Assembly: GCA_014859905.1 (NCBI GenBank)
Contig: JACZKT010000389.1
Span: 1-62,623, forward strand
Reading direction: 5' to 3'
Source of the DNA: Rubrivivax sp.
Lineage (GTDB): Bacteria; Pseudomonadota; Gammaproteobacteria; Burkholderiales; Burkholderiaceae_C
Length of the DNA: 62,623 nucleotides
Shown: positions 26,683 to 34,514 of the stretch, in pieces
How the letters are laid out: every line of letters begins with the position of its first letter
Numbering within the stretch: the stretch's first letter is position 1
Made by a program: the position numbers and the translations under genes
The notes under the pieces: generated by a model
What the model saw: only the letters and a program-made list of their open reading frames with translations
The model's database searches: none
Told to the model about the DNA's origin: nothing

Positions 26683-26967
26683 CTAGTCAATTCCCGACCC
26701 CTCCGGTTGACTCGTGGATGCATCGATGGCCGCCTGCACCTGCGGCCCCGCACGCATCCTGCTGAATGGGGGAACCGGACCGAAGACATGGGGAAGCGCT
26801 GTATGGGCTGCTTCAATGTCCGCGTACGTCGGGTAGTGCCGAAGGACCATCTTGGCATGCCCTCGTACCCAGCGAGGCACTCGAGGGCTCTGCTTCGGGT
26901 CGAGCAGCCTCTCCAAGAAGTCCTTTGCCTGAACAACAGACCTTGTCCGCTCAAACGGTATCGTCAT
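26683..26967 (-). CDS. BPSL0761-like family protein
   Basis: A 94-residue protein from ATG 26967 with GGAGGT six bases upstream. It begins MTIPFERTRSVVQAKDFLERLLD and continues with PRVPRWVRGHAKMVLRHYPTYADIEAAH. This matches the BPSL0761 family of small proteins, common in Burkholderiales accessory DNA and of unknown function. Confidence 0.8.
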   Translation of the reverse strand: MTIPFERTRSVVQAKDFLERLLDPKQSPRVPRWVRGHAKMVLRHYPTYADIEAAHTALPHVFGPVPPFSRMRAGPQVQAAIDASTSQPEGSGID

Positions 26968-27136
26968 AGGCCTACCTCCAGGTGAAGGCGACTCGCCATA
27001 GCGAAACATGCACCGGAACCGCAAGGCGCTTCGCGAGCCTTCCGTCTCCACTCAATTCCGCAACTGTGCGCGAGCGCTCCTATTCAACGGTCCTGACTCC
27101 GTCCGCCGCCACCCGAAGTGCGTACCGAGCCGCCCA

Positions 27137-27370
27137 TCAACGAACATCGAAACCGGCATCGGCCAACGTTGATTGCAGCACGAGGATTGCGTCTCGCATC
27201 GCGGTCGCCTCCGCCTTGTCGACGGCGTTTCCAACGATTTCTTCCCAACCGACGCGCCGGATGAAAGTTGCCAGCGCCCACGCTTGCGTTGTCGCCGAGA
27301 GCCCGTCGCTGCCCGTGAAGCGAATCGGAATGGTCACCTCGGCGTGCTCTGACTCATGTCGCGTTTTCAT
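27137..27370 (-). CDS. Small DUF7706-like protein
   Basis: A 77-residue protein with the core ATTQAWALATFIRRVGWEEIVGNAVDKAEATAMRDAI, which I recall from the DUF7706 family of Burkholderiales mobile elements. The ATG at 27370 lies only seven bases after a TATTAT box and lacks a ribosome-binding site, so the mRNA may be leaderless. A GTG 33 bases further in is an alternative start. Confidence 0.65.
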   Translation of the reverse strand: MKTRHESEHAEVTIPIRFTGSDGLSATTQAWALATFIRRVGWEEIVGNAVDKAEATAMRDAILVLQSTLADAGFDVR

Positions 27371-27572
27371 GAAACGAATAATAGGTCGTTAGGCGACGAA
27401 AGTGCCATGTATAGCGCGAATTCAATGAGCCCCCGGTGTTCGGCATAAGCTTAGTGAACGCCCTGCGCTGACATGAGCACCGCATCCGCGACAGCGTTCG
27501 GCCACCGGCCATCACGATGACCTGGTCGTATCCCGGCGCTAGGGCAAAGACAGTCGCCACAACGCATTCTCT

Positions 27573-28088
27573 TCACGCTTGAGCAGCCAGGCACGGACGG
27601 CTCCTAGGCGGGCGAATACTGCGGCGAGCACGGCAACTGAAGCGCAGTTCTGATGGCCGCCAAGTGGGCCGTTTGAAGCCCTTGACCTTCAAAGCAAACC
27701 CGCCGACCTTGCACCCGCATCGCCTGCACAGCTCGCTCCAAGTCGTCGTGAAATACACCGTTGCCCCTTTGGACTGAGGCGTCATCTTGTGCAGGTTGAG
27801 CCACAACTGCCGGGCGGCAGGCCAACTGCCGTCCGAATCCAGACGGCTTCCCTCGGGGTCGGCGGCCAGCCGGTCCTGGGCGATTTCGAGAAGTGGAAGC
27901 ACCAGCGTCTGCTCCGGCACACCCAGCGCTTCCTTGCCCCTGAACACGAGCTTGGCGCCACCTGTCGTCGAAACGTAGGTCACGTCCAGGGTTGGTCGCG
28001 GGCCGCGCTGCAGGGGGCAAAAGAGCGTGCTGAGGCCGAACTCAGGACAGCAGCGTGCGACTCGGGCCTCGGACACCGCGCTGCTCAT
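27573..28088 (-). pseudogene. RepC-like replication initiator, probably degraded
   Basis: The ATG overlaps the stop of the RepA-like frame (ATGA at 28088-28085), the repA-repC arrangement of IncQ-like replicons. The frame contains TLDVTYVSTTGGAKLVFRGKEALGVPEQTLVLPLLEIAQDRL and YFTTTWSELCRRCGC, compatible with an IncQ-type RepC. At about 170 residues it is much shorter than the usual 280 or so, and the C-terminus turns into an Arg/Pro-rich chance sequence. A shift near 27680 into another frame (reading AAIRTALQLP) would look more natural. Probably non-functional. Confidence 0.55.
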
Positions 28089-28831
28089 GCTGCCCGAGCC
28101 ATTTTGGCCCGCGCCGGCCCTCGCTTCGCAGCAGGACGTTTGTAAGCCTCCGGAGAAGCTGAGAGCTTCGGAACCAGGCGAAGCGCCCCGCCCTGCACGC
28201 GCTGCAGAAGCGCAGTCCGATGCGGAGCCAGGTAGTTGGCCTTCGAGATGTCGGCCCGCACGTATCCGCTCTCCTCGCCGGCGCCCAGGCCGTAGGCGTC
28301 ACAAAGAGCACGCCCAGGGCGCGACAGATTCAACTGCCACCGAACTCCATCGGTGAGGGCCGCCGAGCCGCGCGCCGCACCGGCGGTATCAGCGGTTCCC
28401 ATGTTCGTACACGCGCGGTTCGTGTGGTGGGCGAACAGCACTGCTGCGCCGGTCCGGCTTGCCAGCCGCTGCAGAGTTTGTACGACCGCCGTCATGTTCC
28501 AGGAGTCGTTCTCGTCCCCACGATGGAACTGTCGGATGGCGTCTAGCAGCACAAGACGCGCGCCTTTGCACGCCTCCTCTAGTTCCAGAAATGCGTCGGT
28601 CGGCTCGTGCTCCTCGTCAAGCAGCAGGGTGCTGGGTCGGCCAAGCATTGGGAACACCCGGAAGTTGGCGGACATGAGGTCCAGCATGGCAATCCGCTCG
28701 TCCTGGTTGAGCAAGGACAAACGTAGTGACGCCGCTCGGCGCCAGCTCGCTACACGTAGTTCCAGGACACGTATAGGACAGGACAATGAACAACATGGGA
28801 ACCGGGCACCGACTGAAACCGGACGTCTCAA
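28085..28831 (-). pseudogene. RepA-like hexameric helicase, N-terminally truncated
   Basis: The recognisable part starts near 28740. It contains GARLVLLDAIRQFHRGDENDSW (Walker B region), GAAVLFAHHTNRA and AARGSAALTDGVRWQLNL, all typical of IncQ RepA/AAA_25 replicative helicases. The N-terminal Walker A and roughly 90 residues are missing; the first 30 or so residues read as an unrelated Cys/Arg-rich stretch. An unrelated plus-strand gene begins at 28786, exactly where homology ends, so a rearrangement removed the front of repA. ATP hydrolysis should be lost. Confidence 0.75.
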
Positions 28832-29445
28832 CGCGCAATCTGCACTACGGACGCTATGTCGCGATACCGCATTCGAGCCTGCAAACGCGTTTGCTGAAGG
28901 AGCATCCGAAGTGGGTGATTGCCGCAGTACTGCCTCAGTCGCTAAGAAGCGCGCTCGACACCGAGTATCGACCTGTCGTGCGTCTGGCGCGTCTTTGTGT
29001 TGGTGCCGAACTACGCGCGACGCTCGTCACCGTTTCGACGAAACACATAGAAGTGCACTTCGTCTTCGCGCATGGGGACGAGCGCATGCATCACTGGTAC
29101 ATGGAAAGCGCGCGCGTCAACGCTCTCACATTCGTCGTGGTCGTCCCGGGCGACAGTCAGCCCTTCGGAATCCACGCTGATGACTTCGATAGCTTGCAGC
29201 AGTACTGGCCGGCTGCCCCATCGTCTACAGCAGGGACGCTAACCGATGAGGCGCTTCTTGATGCAAGCGCAGATGTGACCGGGATACTGATGGCCAAGCA
29301 CCTCGAGTCCGACATAGGGCAGTCAGACACACCCCGCGACCGGCACTACGTACTGGTCACAAATGGAGCTTTCTCCCTTCAAGCGGGGGTCACGTTGGAC
29401 GCAATAGTCAACGCCTGGCTTGCCTGTCGACCTCGCCCGATTTGA
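28786..29445 (+). CDS. Hypothetical protein at the RepA breakpoint
   Basis: A 219-residue protein from ATG 28786 with AGGAC close upstream. Segments such as RATLVTVSTKHIEVHFVFAHGDERMHHWYMESARVNALTFVVVV look like a beta-rich domain. I know no family. Its GC content is lower than its neighbours, and it ends before a strong terminator at 29632. It probably arrived with the rearrangement that truncated repA. Confidence 0.6.
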   Translation: MNNMGTGHRLKPDVSTRNLHYGRYVAIPHSSLQTRLLKEHPKWVIAAVLPQSLRSALDTEYRPVVRLARLCVGAELRATLVTVSTKHIEVHFVFAHGDERMHHWYMESARVNALTFVVVVPGDSQPFGIHADDFDSLQQYWPAAPSSTAGTLTDEALLDASADVTGILMAKHLESDIGQSDTPRDRHYVLVTNGAFSLQAGVTLDAIVNAWLACRPRPI

Positions 29446-29631
29446 AACAGCTGGCGAGGTGAGCGTTGTGTGTCGCCTGCTCAGCTCCGCGTACTTGATT
29501 CGAGTTTCGCAGGACCTGAGGCAGTGAGTGATGTGCTCGACAAGCCGGTCAACGCATGGCTCGAGCGCGCGACTGCCTCTGGGGTCTGAACAACAGACCC
29601 AACACAGGGCATCGGGACTGTGATTTCTTCT

Positions 29632-29660
29632 GGGCGGCCTCTGGCCGCCCTTTCTCTCTT
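29632..29660 (+). terminator. Rho-independent terminator
   Basis: GGGCGGCC, loop TCT, GGCCGCCC, then TTTCTCTCTT on the plus strand. It lies about 190 bases after the 28786-29445 gene. Confidence 0.75.
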
Positions 29661-29681
29661 GGCGTCCGAGGCGTCGCGCTG

Positions 29682-29711
29682 ACAAAGAAAGGGCGGACAC
29701 AAGGTCCGCCC
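29682..29711 (-). terminator. Rho-independent terminator of the HTH gene
   Basis: On the minus strand GGGCGGAC (29711-29704), a 5-base loop, GTCCGCCC (29698-29691), then TTTCTTTGTC. It lies 35 bases after the stop codon of the HTH regulator. Confidence 0.75.
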
Positions 29712-29745
29712 GAAAAGTGTTGATGCCCTCAGCTCACCGTACTAC

Positions 29746-30381
29746 TCACCCACCGAGAACCGAGGTGTCTCCGTGGCCGTAATGCGCCTCGAACTCTGCC
29801 TCGTTGTGGTTCGTCACGGCGCGCTGCAGATACTGAATCATCTTCGGGAGTCCCTGCGCGCCGAACAGGTCGAACTCGGTCGTCTCTGCGAACAGCATGG
29901 CGATGGCCTTCTTCGCCTCTGGTGGCAACGCCGCAATGTCGACCGGAATCGTCTTGCGGACATGCGGGTCATCCATCATCCGCGTGATTGCCCGGTTGAC
30001 GAGCTGCTCCTCCGTCTGCTGAGGCGCCACAAAGTCTCGAATGGAAATCCGGCCGCAAATCACCTTGACCGCAATGGTCGGGACACCGAGGTACCGAGCG
30101 CAGGACTCTGCCATGTCCTGTGACAAATTCTCGGCCGACCTCAGGCCGCTTCGTAATTGGTTGATATAGCCGTATGTAACACCGAGCTCCTTGGACATCG
30201 TGCTGAGGTCATGCTCGCGCCGCCTGGCCTCGTCGAACAGCCAGCCGATAAGCGGACCGCCTCTCGCGGCATAGATGCGCCTGACTCGCTCCGCGGCCGA
30301 CTCGACTGTCTTGACGTCCTTGCTCTTCGGCTTGCTTCCAACAGTGGTCTTGCGGTCAGCCATCGAAATTACCTTGTTCAT
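29746..30381 (-). CDS. HTH (Xre-like) regulator
   Basis: A 211-residue protein with AAGGA six bases before ATG 30381. After a basic N-terminus, residues 45-100 form a helix-turn-helix: LFDEARRREHDLSTMSKELGVTYGYINQLRSG, with LSKDMA-like helix 5. The C-terminal half is helical and may dimerise (PPEAKKAIAMLFAETTEFDLFGAQGLPKMIQYL). Two palindromes lie just upstream, so autoregulation is likely. Similar regulators occur in Burkholderiales islands with RepA/RepC and SSB genes. Confidence 0.75.
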   Translation of the reverse strand: MNKVISMADRKTTVGSKPKSKDVKTVESAAERVRRIYAARGGPLIGWLFDEARRREHDLSTMSKELGVTYGYINQLRSGLRSAENLSQDMAESCARYLGVPTIAVKVICGRISIRDFVAPQQTEEQLVNRAITRMMDDPHVRKTIPVDIAALPPEAKKAIAMLFAETTEFDLFGAQGLPKMIQYLQRAVTNHNEAEFEAHYGHGDTSVLGG

Positions 30382-30392
30382 AGTTGTCCTTG

Positions 30393-30418
30393 CGAAACGT
30401 CATTTCGTGCAGATGCAC
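30393..30418. promoter_or_regulatory. Two adjacent palindromes, candidate operators
   Basis: CGAAA-cgtca-TTTCG at 30393-30407 and GTGCA-ga-TGCAC at 30407-30418 lie 12-37 bases upstream of the HTH gene start. Both arms are perfect. A TATACG-like -10 (minus strand) lies just beyond, near 30425. Confidence 0.5.
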
Positions 30419-30893
30419 ACTTCGTATAGCAACAGTGCCATGAACGGGCGTTGCGACTGCTTCCGAGCCTAGGCCGATTGGCATCTGAGCGCAGCGCTTC
30501 GGCCCCGCTGTCGAGAGCCGTGGAAAGTCTCAGCGCGTTCTGAGCTCAGGTCCGACTAGGTCTCGGGCCGTGACAGCGAGTACGACGGTGGCAAACGGGC
30601 CGCTTCACGGCTTCGCGTAGTCCAGGAGTTGCAGGCGGTCGAGGTCGTTGAAGCCGAGTGACAACGCGGGAGAAGGCACCACGCGGCATCCTGTTGCTCG
30701 TCCTTGGGCTGTTCCCGTCAGCAGTTGCAGAGGGCGTCAAGTCCGGATGAGCGCAGGTCCAGAAGGGAAGCTTGGTCCCCGTACGAGTTGCCGTCGAGAC
30801 TGCGACCGAGTCGAGTCGTAGCGGGCTTGCCGCTGAGGACTCTGCGCCGCGTCCGCTCTCCACGCGGCGTCGAACCCGAGGCGACGCCCGAAG
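30419..30893. other. Intergenic stretch, no gene recognised
   Basis: About 470 bases with only chance-type frames. Promoter elements for the HTH gene lie at its left edge; nothing else is recognised. Confidence 0.4.
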
Positions 30894-31520
30894 TCAGCCT
30901 TTCATTTTCACGAACCCGATGCGCTGAAGTGCTCGCATCAGGCTGTCGTCGTTTTCACCAATCAATGCATGGGTGAGCGACAGCCATCGCCGGTACGTTT
31001 TTGTGTCCCGGACTCCCGTTGAGGGAGCTCGTCCGTAGTGACCATCCTGAGCGGCCTTGACCGCCACTCGAATTGCCTTCAACGCGGCGTCCATCGGGTC
31101 CTCAGTCGTCTCGCGTGCGGTCGTCCGACTGCCGCCGGTGAGGACGACACCGCGCAGGGCCTCCGTGAGTTCCACCACGCGGGTTGGCGGCACCGCACTG
31201 ACCAAGCTCAGGCGCGCGGCATCGTTGACGAGCGTCAGCGCCTCGGCCAGACGCCAGCCGGGGTCGGTTACACGTGCCTCATCGTCGGCACGCTTCTGAG
31301 CAGCGCGTCGCTGGGCTGGGGCGACGACACGGCTCATCAGGAGGTCGCGTTGCTCTTTGTTCAACCGCGCGTCGACATCTGGCGGAATGGTGGTGGCGTC
31401 GATGTCAACGCTGCAGACCTGCCGAGGCCGCGTGAATCCGTGGCTGTTGCCCTCCGCGCCCTTCCGCACATACGTCGACTCGATGAGGATGGCGCGCTGC
31501 CCTCGGCGCTTGATTTGCAT
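30894..31520 (-). CDS. Hypothetical protein of the replication/mobilisation cluster
   Basis: A 208-residue protein from ATG 31520 (MQIKRRGQRAILIESTYVRKGAEGNSHGFTRPRQVCSVDIDA). The longer start at 31637 adds a hydrophobic, threonine-rich tail and is less likely. It has a basic N-terminal beta-rich part and a helical C-terminus (MDAALKAIRVAVKAAQDGHYG). Not recognised. It lies between the HTH regulator and the replication-relaxation-like gene. Confidence 0.6.
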   Translation of the reverse strand: MQIKRRGQRAILIESTYVRKGAEGNSHGFTRPRQVCSVDIDATTIPPDVDARLNKEQRDLLMSRVVAPAQRRAAQKRADDEARVTDPGWRLAEALTLVNDAARLSLVSAVPPTRVVELTEALRGVVLTGGSRTTARETTEDPMDAALKAIRVAVKAAQDGHYGRAPSTGVRDTKTYRRWLSLTHALIGENDDSLMRALQRIGFVKMKG

Positions 31521-32349
31521 GATGGCTCCAGTGGTGGTGTTCGCAGGTGTAGCCACTGGGGCCAGAGCCGACGGACCTACTGAGAGCAGGCTGTCGGGAC
31601 CCACGGGACCGTCGACGACCGGGAGCACCCTCGCCATCGCTCAAAACAGCATCCAAAAACACCCGGCCCGATGGCACCAAACCTCCGCTCTCGATGACAC
31701 CAACGGGAGGACGGGGCGGCGTCCAGCCGCCTGCCTTGGCCAGACTGTTGCCGTGTGCACGGGTCACGGCTACTTTCGACGGCAGGCTCATGGGGAAACA
31801 GTTGCCCGCGACCGGGCCGGCGGAGGCGGTGCAAACCGCCGCCGGTCCAGCGCATGCCAGCCCTTGAGGAGAGGGGCGGACCGCGCAGCGGGTCGCCGAC
31901 TACGGCGAGGGGTCCCCACGTGTCGTCGATGAACATCTGATTCGACACTTTGGGGTAGCCGTGCCCGCTCTGGGCATGCTGGAAGAACAGTTGGCGCAGC
32001 CGACCCCCGGGAGCACATTTGGCATCGATAGGACACTCCGGGACGGCGGCGGTTTGCCCCGGCGCAGCCGGCCGACCGTTCAGTGGCTTTGAGGGACGTC
32101 GCGGTGAAAACGATGACGACGCGCGCCCCAAGCGCGCGAGCCCGTACCTGGGGAAAACACAGTTGCCCCCTGCCCAGGGACAGGCGTGCGGCAGACATTG
32201 ACGAGTCCCAACAGTTGCAACAAGCGGGCGTGGTGTGCAGGCTTTTGCCTGCTGGTGGCACGGTGGCTATACGAGAGAACCCCGCCCGCGCGGCCGATGC
32301 AGTTTGGTGGCAGAGCGGCCTCGAATACGCCAACCACGACGAGACGCGA
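31521..32349. other. Gene-poor region with direct repeat and hairpins, possible cis site
   Basis: About 830 bases without a convincing gene. An imperfect direct repeat, TGGGGAAACAGTTGCCC at 31791-31807 and TGGGGAAAACACAGTTGCCC at 32149-32168, is accompanied by stems such as GGCGG-tgcaaa-CCGCC near 31830 and GCGCGC-cccaa-GCGCGC near 32120. The location between replication and mobilisation-type genes makes an origin or transfer site possible, but no iterons or nic consensus is evident. Confidence 0.3.
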
Positions 32350-33642
32350 ATGACAAACCCCCAAAACGATGGACGGACCGACGGCCCTCCGAGGGTCAAG
32401 AGACGAATCACATCGATGCCCAAGACTGCACTGAGGAGAGTTGAAGGGACGGACCCAGAAGGCGGCACGACCGTACCGGTCGGCACGAGCGCGGATGCCC
32501 GCTCGGTGCCGGCCAGCAGCACACCTGCTGTCAATGCCAAATGCACTCCGGGGCCTACCCGCGGCATCACTGCGATGGTGTCAACTTCTGCACTACAGAG
32601 AGGCATCCAACATCGCACACTCGTTGTGCTCAACAGGCTACGTGTGATTAGGACGCTGGATGTTGCAGCGTTGTGCTTTCCAGAGCGACCATTCAAGGCG
32701 GCGCTGACGGCCGCGCAGCGCGCCGTTAGGGGCATGGTGAAGGCAGGCCTCATAAGGCGCTACAAAACAGAGCGGTTTCAAACTATCTATGGGCTCGCCC
32801 AGCGAGGTACCGAGTTCCTCGGCGAAGCAGGAATCGATGCCGCGTCGTCGGTTCGAAGAACGAGCGACATGACGAATCCGGAGCACAGACTTTGGCTGCA
32901 GTTCCTGGTGCTTGCGTGTGAGGCGCGGGGCCTGCAGGCGATGACTGAGCAGGAGGTCATGAAGTACGTCAACCGTGGCCGAAGACCCGAAGACCCCATG
33001 GTTCAAGGAATGCTCTCGGTCGAAGTCATCAGGCCCAAGCGGACTGTCAAACAATCGCTCCGCCCGGACGCTGCGGCCATCGAGGCGGACGGAATTACGT
33101 GGTTCGAGGCGGACCGCAGCAAGCGTGGCCCCGACCGCGAAGCCGGACTGGCAGCGCTGGTCCAGGCAATTGGTCGCCCCGCGAACGGCGGTCACCGTTT
33201 GCGCCGCGTCGTCGTCTTCTGCAAGACCGAACGCATCGAACTCCGCGCATTGGGGGTAATGCGGGCAATTGGAAAGGCGAACAACTCCGAGCCACTGACT
33301 GGGACTCGACGTCACGTCCGTGAAGTCGAGCCCGGGGTGTTCGAGGTCTGGGCGGCGCGCACGGTGGAGCTTTCTGATGGCAGGTCGAAGCTCGATGACG
33401 AGCTCGTCGGACACGCCCTTATCCAGCTCCTGCCAACATGGTTGCCGAAAGTACGCGTCGACGCGACAAACAAGCACTCGACGGCGGGATGGTTCAGCGA
33501 GAACTACCTGCCCTACAGGCGTCCCGCGACGAGTGCTCCATGGCCGGCGATACGCTCTCCGCTACTGACGCCCCTACCCGCCCGGACGACGAGATTGACT
33601 GACGTTCCTACACGTGTTGACGGCACTTGGACCGTCGACTAA
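32350..33642 (+). CDS. Replication-relaxation-like protein
   Basis: A 430-residue protein if started at ATG 32350; the frame is open from 32083 and other starts (32416, 32578) are possible. Near residues 85-165 a winged-helix segment reads LVVLNRLRVIRTLDVAALCFPERPFKAALTAAQRAVRGMVKAGLIRRYKTERFQTIYGLAQRGTEFL. This resembles the replication-relaxation family found on conjugative and mobilisable elements. The following 250 residues include ITWFEADRSKRGPDREAG, compatible with a nuclease-like fold, but I cannot prove it. Likely role: DNA processing in mobilisation or replication. Confidence 0.65.
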   Translation: MTNPQNDGRTDGPPRVKRRITSMPKTALRRVEGTDPEGGTTVPVGTSADARSVPASSTPAVNAKCTPGPTRGITAMVSTSALQRGIQHRTLVVLNRLRVIRTLDVAALCFPERPFKAALTAAQRAVRGMVKAGLIRRYKTERFQTIYGLAQRGTEFLGEAGIDAASSVRRTSDMTNPEHRLWLQFLVLACEARGLQAMTEQEVMKYVNRGRRPEDPMVQGMLSVEVIRPKRTVKQSLRPDAAAIEADGITWFEADRSKRGPDREAGLAALVQAIGRPANGGHRLRRVVVFCKTERIELRALGVMRAIGKANNSEPLTGTRRHVREVEPGVFEVWAARTVELSDGRSKLDDELVGHALIQLLPTWLPKVRVDATNKHSTAGWFSENYLPYRRPATSAPWPAIRSPLLTPLPARTTRLTDVPTRVDGTWTVD

Positions 33643-33655
33643 CAGGACATCAGGT

Positions 33656-34231
33656 ATGAGAGCATACGGCAATGTGGCTTCGACACCGATTAGAAAGGAG
33701 TCCAAATCCACAGGCAAGGGCTATTGGGAATTTCGGATTGCTGAGGCCCAGAAGAATGACAAGGGGCGGGAACCAACTTGGTACAGTGTGAGAGTCATGC
33801 GTGACGAGGACCCGAAGCTCAGTAAGGGCGACTTCGTGAAGGTCACGGGCGCTTTGAGGGCGGATTTCTACCTTTCGCGAGCGGGCGCGCCCACAGGAAC
33901 GCTGCTCATCATTGCATTTGAGGCCACCAAGATTGCCAAGCCATCGGTGGCCGCGACAGAGGTGGCGATTCAACCCAACCAGGACGCGCCTGCTGTGTCC
34001 TCAAGGAAGGTGGACTCAGCTTCACTGGCGGCTCAACCACCGCCGGAGGTACAGCTATCGCCGAAGGTGGCTTCAACTTCAGTACCCGTCCAGACTTTGG
34101 CGCAAGCAGCACCGGACGGTCGACCCCCGCAGCAGTTGACGCCGATGCGGACGCTTCCTGCTTTCGCGCTGCCAAGTGCGGTGCCGTCACCCTGGGCGAT
34201 GTCTTTTCACTCACCTTCGCCCATCAAGTAG
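33656..34231 (+). CDS. Single-stranded DNA-binding protein-like (OB fold)
   Basis: A 191-residue protein from ATG 33656. Residues 1-95 look like an SSB OB fold (GYWEFRIAEAQKNDKG, PTWYSVRVMRDEDPKLSKGDFVKVTGALRADFYLSRAG). The remainder is a Pro/Ala/Gln-rich linker, and the tail ends SFHSPSPIK rather than the usual DDDIPF. The missing acidic tip suggests it does not recruit the host SSB-binding proteins in the normal way. It starts 13 bases after the replication-relaxation-like gene and is followed by a terminator. Confidence 0.8.
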   Translation: MRAYGNVASTPIRKESKSTGKGYWEFRIAEAQKNDKGREPTWYSVRVMRDEDPKLSKGDFVKVTGALRADFYLSRAGAPTGTLLIIAFEATKIAKPSVAATEVAIQPNQDAPAVSSRKVDSASLAAQPPPEVQLSPKVASTSVPVQTLAQAAPDGRPPQQLTPMRTLPAFALPSAVPSPWAMSFHSPSPIK

Positions 34232-34252
34232 GTCATCTTCGCTGACTTCAAT

Positions 34253-34283
34253 GCCGCCCCTGTATGGGGGCGGCCTTTCTTTC
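34253..34283 (+). terminator. Rho-independent terminator of the SSB-like gene
   Basis: GCCGCCCC (34253-34260), loop, GGGGCGGC (34267-34274), then CTTTCTTTCT. It starts 21 bases after the stop codon at 34229-34231. Confidence 0.85.
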
Positions 34284-34514
34284 TGACATATCTGAGCGCT
34301 GCGAACAAACAACCGATGTTCATTCGGACAGTGAGCTATGTTCGGCTTGCCGACTTCTCTGCGAGAACCAAAGCCAGTGTGCTTTGCCTCGATAGCAATG
34401 CCGCAGCATCTGCATTCCCCGCGTTCGCCACTATCTACGGTCCAAGTCGTTCGAGCAGTCGCTGCCCAACGTAGGCACTTCAGAAGAGCCTAGTCTCGGC
34501 AAACGGGTCAACAG

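Noticed and set aside
31788-32753. 321-codon minus-strand frame
   Set aside because: Covers a gene-free region and the start of the replication-relaxation-like gene; Ser/Arg-rich composition without domain features.
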